NCBI GenBank assembly: GCA_030833025.1
Contig: JAURHZ010000042.1
Span: 1-12,468 of the forward strand
DNA: 12,468 nt
Reading direction: 5' to 3'
Source: Armatimonadota bacterium
Lineage (GTDB): Bacteria; Armatimonadota; Armatimonadia; Armatimonadales; Armatimonadaceae
The position numbers and the translations under genes are program-made. This document shows positions 12,467-12,468 of this stretch, one piece after another. The notes under the pieces are model-generated. The model searched no databases and was not told the origin of the DNA. It was given only the letters and a program-made list of their open reading frames with translations. Position 1 is the stretch's first letter. Each line of letters begins with the position of its first letter.

Positions 12467-12468
12467 AG

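Overview
The window is bacterial, dense and almost entirely coding, with mid-range base composition. It falls into three parts: a truncated ribosomal-protein operon (about 1-6067), a cell-envelope/division cluster (about 6290-9671), and a set of small housekeeping genes (about 9744-12468). The source organism cannot be fixed from sequence alone. A SteA/SteB pair next to a GT2 enzyme and a MraY/WecA-fold enzyme, a Deinococcus/Armatimonadota-style ClpS and an adrenodoxin-like CX5CX2C ferredoxin suggest a deep-branching monoderm-related or Terrabacteria lineage. Armatimonadota is my first guess, with Actinomycetota or deep Firmicutes as alternatives, all at low confidence.

Region 1. Bases 1-171 carry, in frame 1, the C-terminal part of what looks like a histidine phosphotransfer (HPt) domain. 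It reads directly into, and overlaps, the start of rplD. Twelve ribosomal protein genes follow in canonical order: rplD, rplW, rplB, rpsS, rplV, rpsC, rplP, rpmC, rpsQ, rplN, rplX, rplE. They are tightly packed, with strong Shine-Dalgarno (SD) sites and several 1-11 base overlaps. The block ends after rplE in a strong intrinsic terminator. The usual upstream partners (rpsJ, rplC) and downstream partners (rpsN, rpsH, rplF and so on) are not adjacent, so the S10-spc superoperon is cut at both ends. Three internal gaps of about 70-110 bases (rplB-rpsS, rpsQ-rplN, rplX-rplE) each contain clear RNA hairpins, two of them abutting the SD of the next gene.

Region 2. A 236-base gap leads to a good extended -10 element placed so that steA would be transcribed nearly leaderless. 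steA, steB, a GT2 glycosyltransferase and a small MraY/WecA-like phosphoglycosyl transferase overlap one another in series, so they are probably translationally coupled. The content suggests a role in septation and polyprenyl-linked envelope glycan synthesis.

Region 3. A ygfZ-like folate-dependent Fe-S maintenance gene overlaps (ATGA) a membrane-anchored protein of unknown function. A VOC/glyoxalase-fold gene with a complete metal-ligand set follows. A terminator separates it from a convergent [2Fe-2S] ferredoxin gene. The ferredoxin gene is divergent from a clpS-like N-degron adaptor gene with an unusual Cys at a key position. The clpS stop codon overlaps the stop of a convergent partial membrane-protein gene that runs off the right edge.

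I found no IS elements, CRISPR arrays, tRNA or rRNA genes. The most noteworthy points are the HPt/rplD junction, the truncated ribosomal operon and the structured intergenic RNAs; none amounts to a demonstrated new system.
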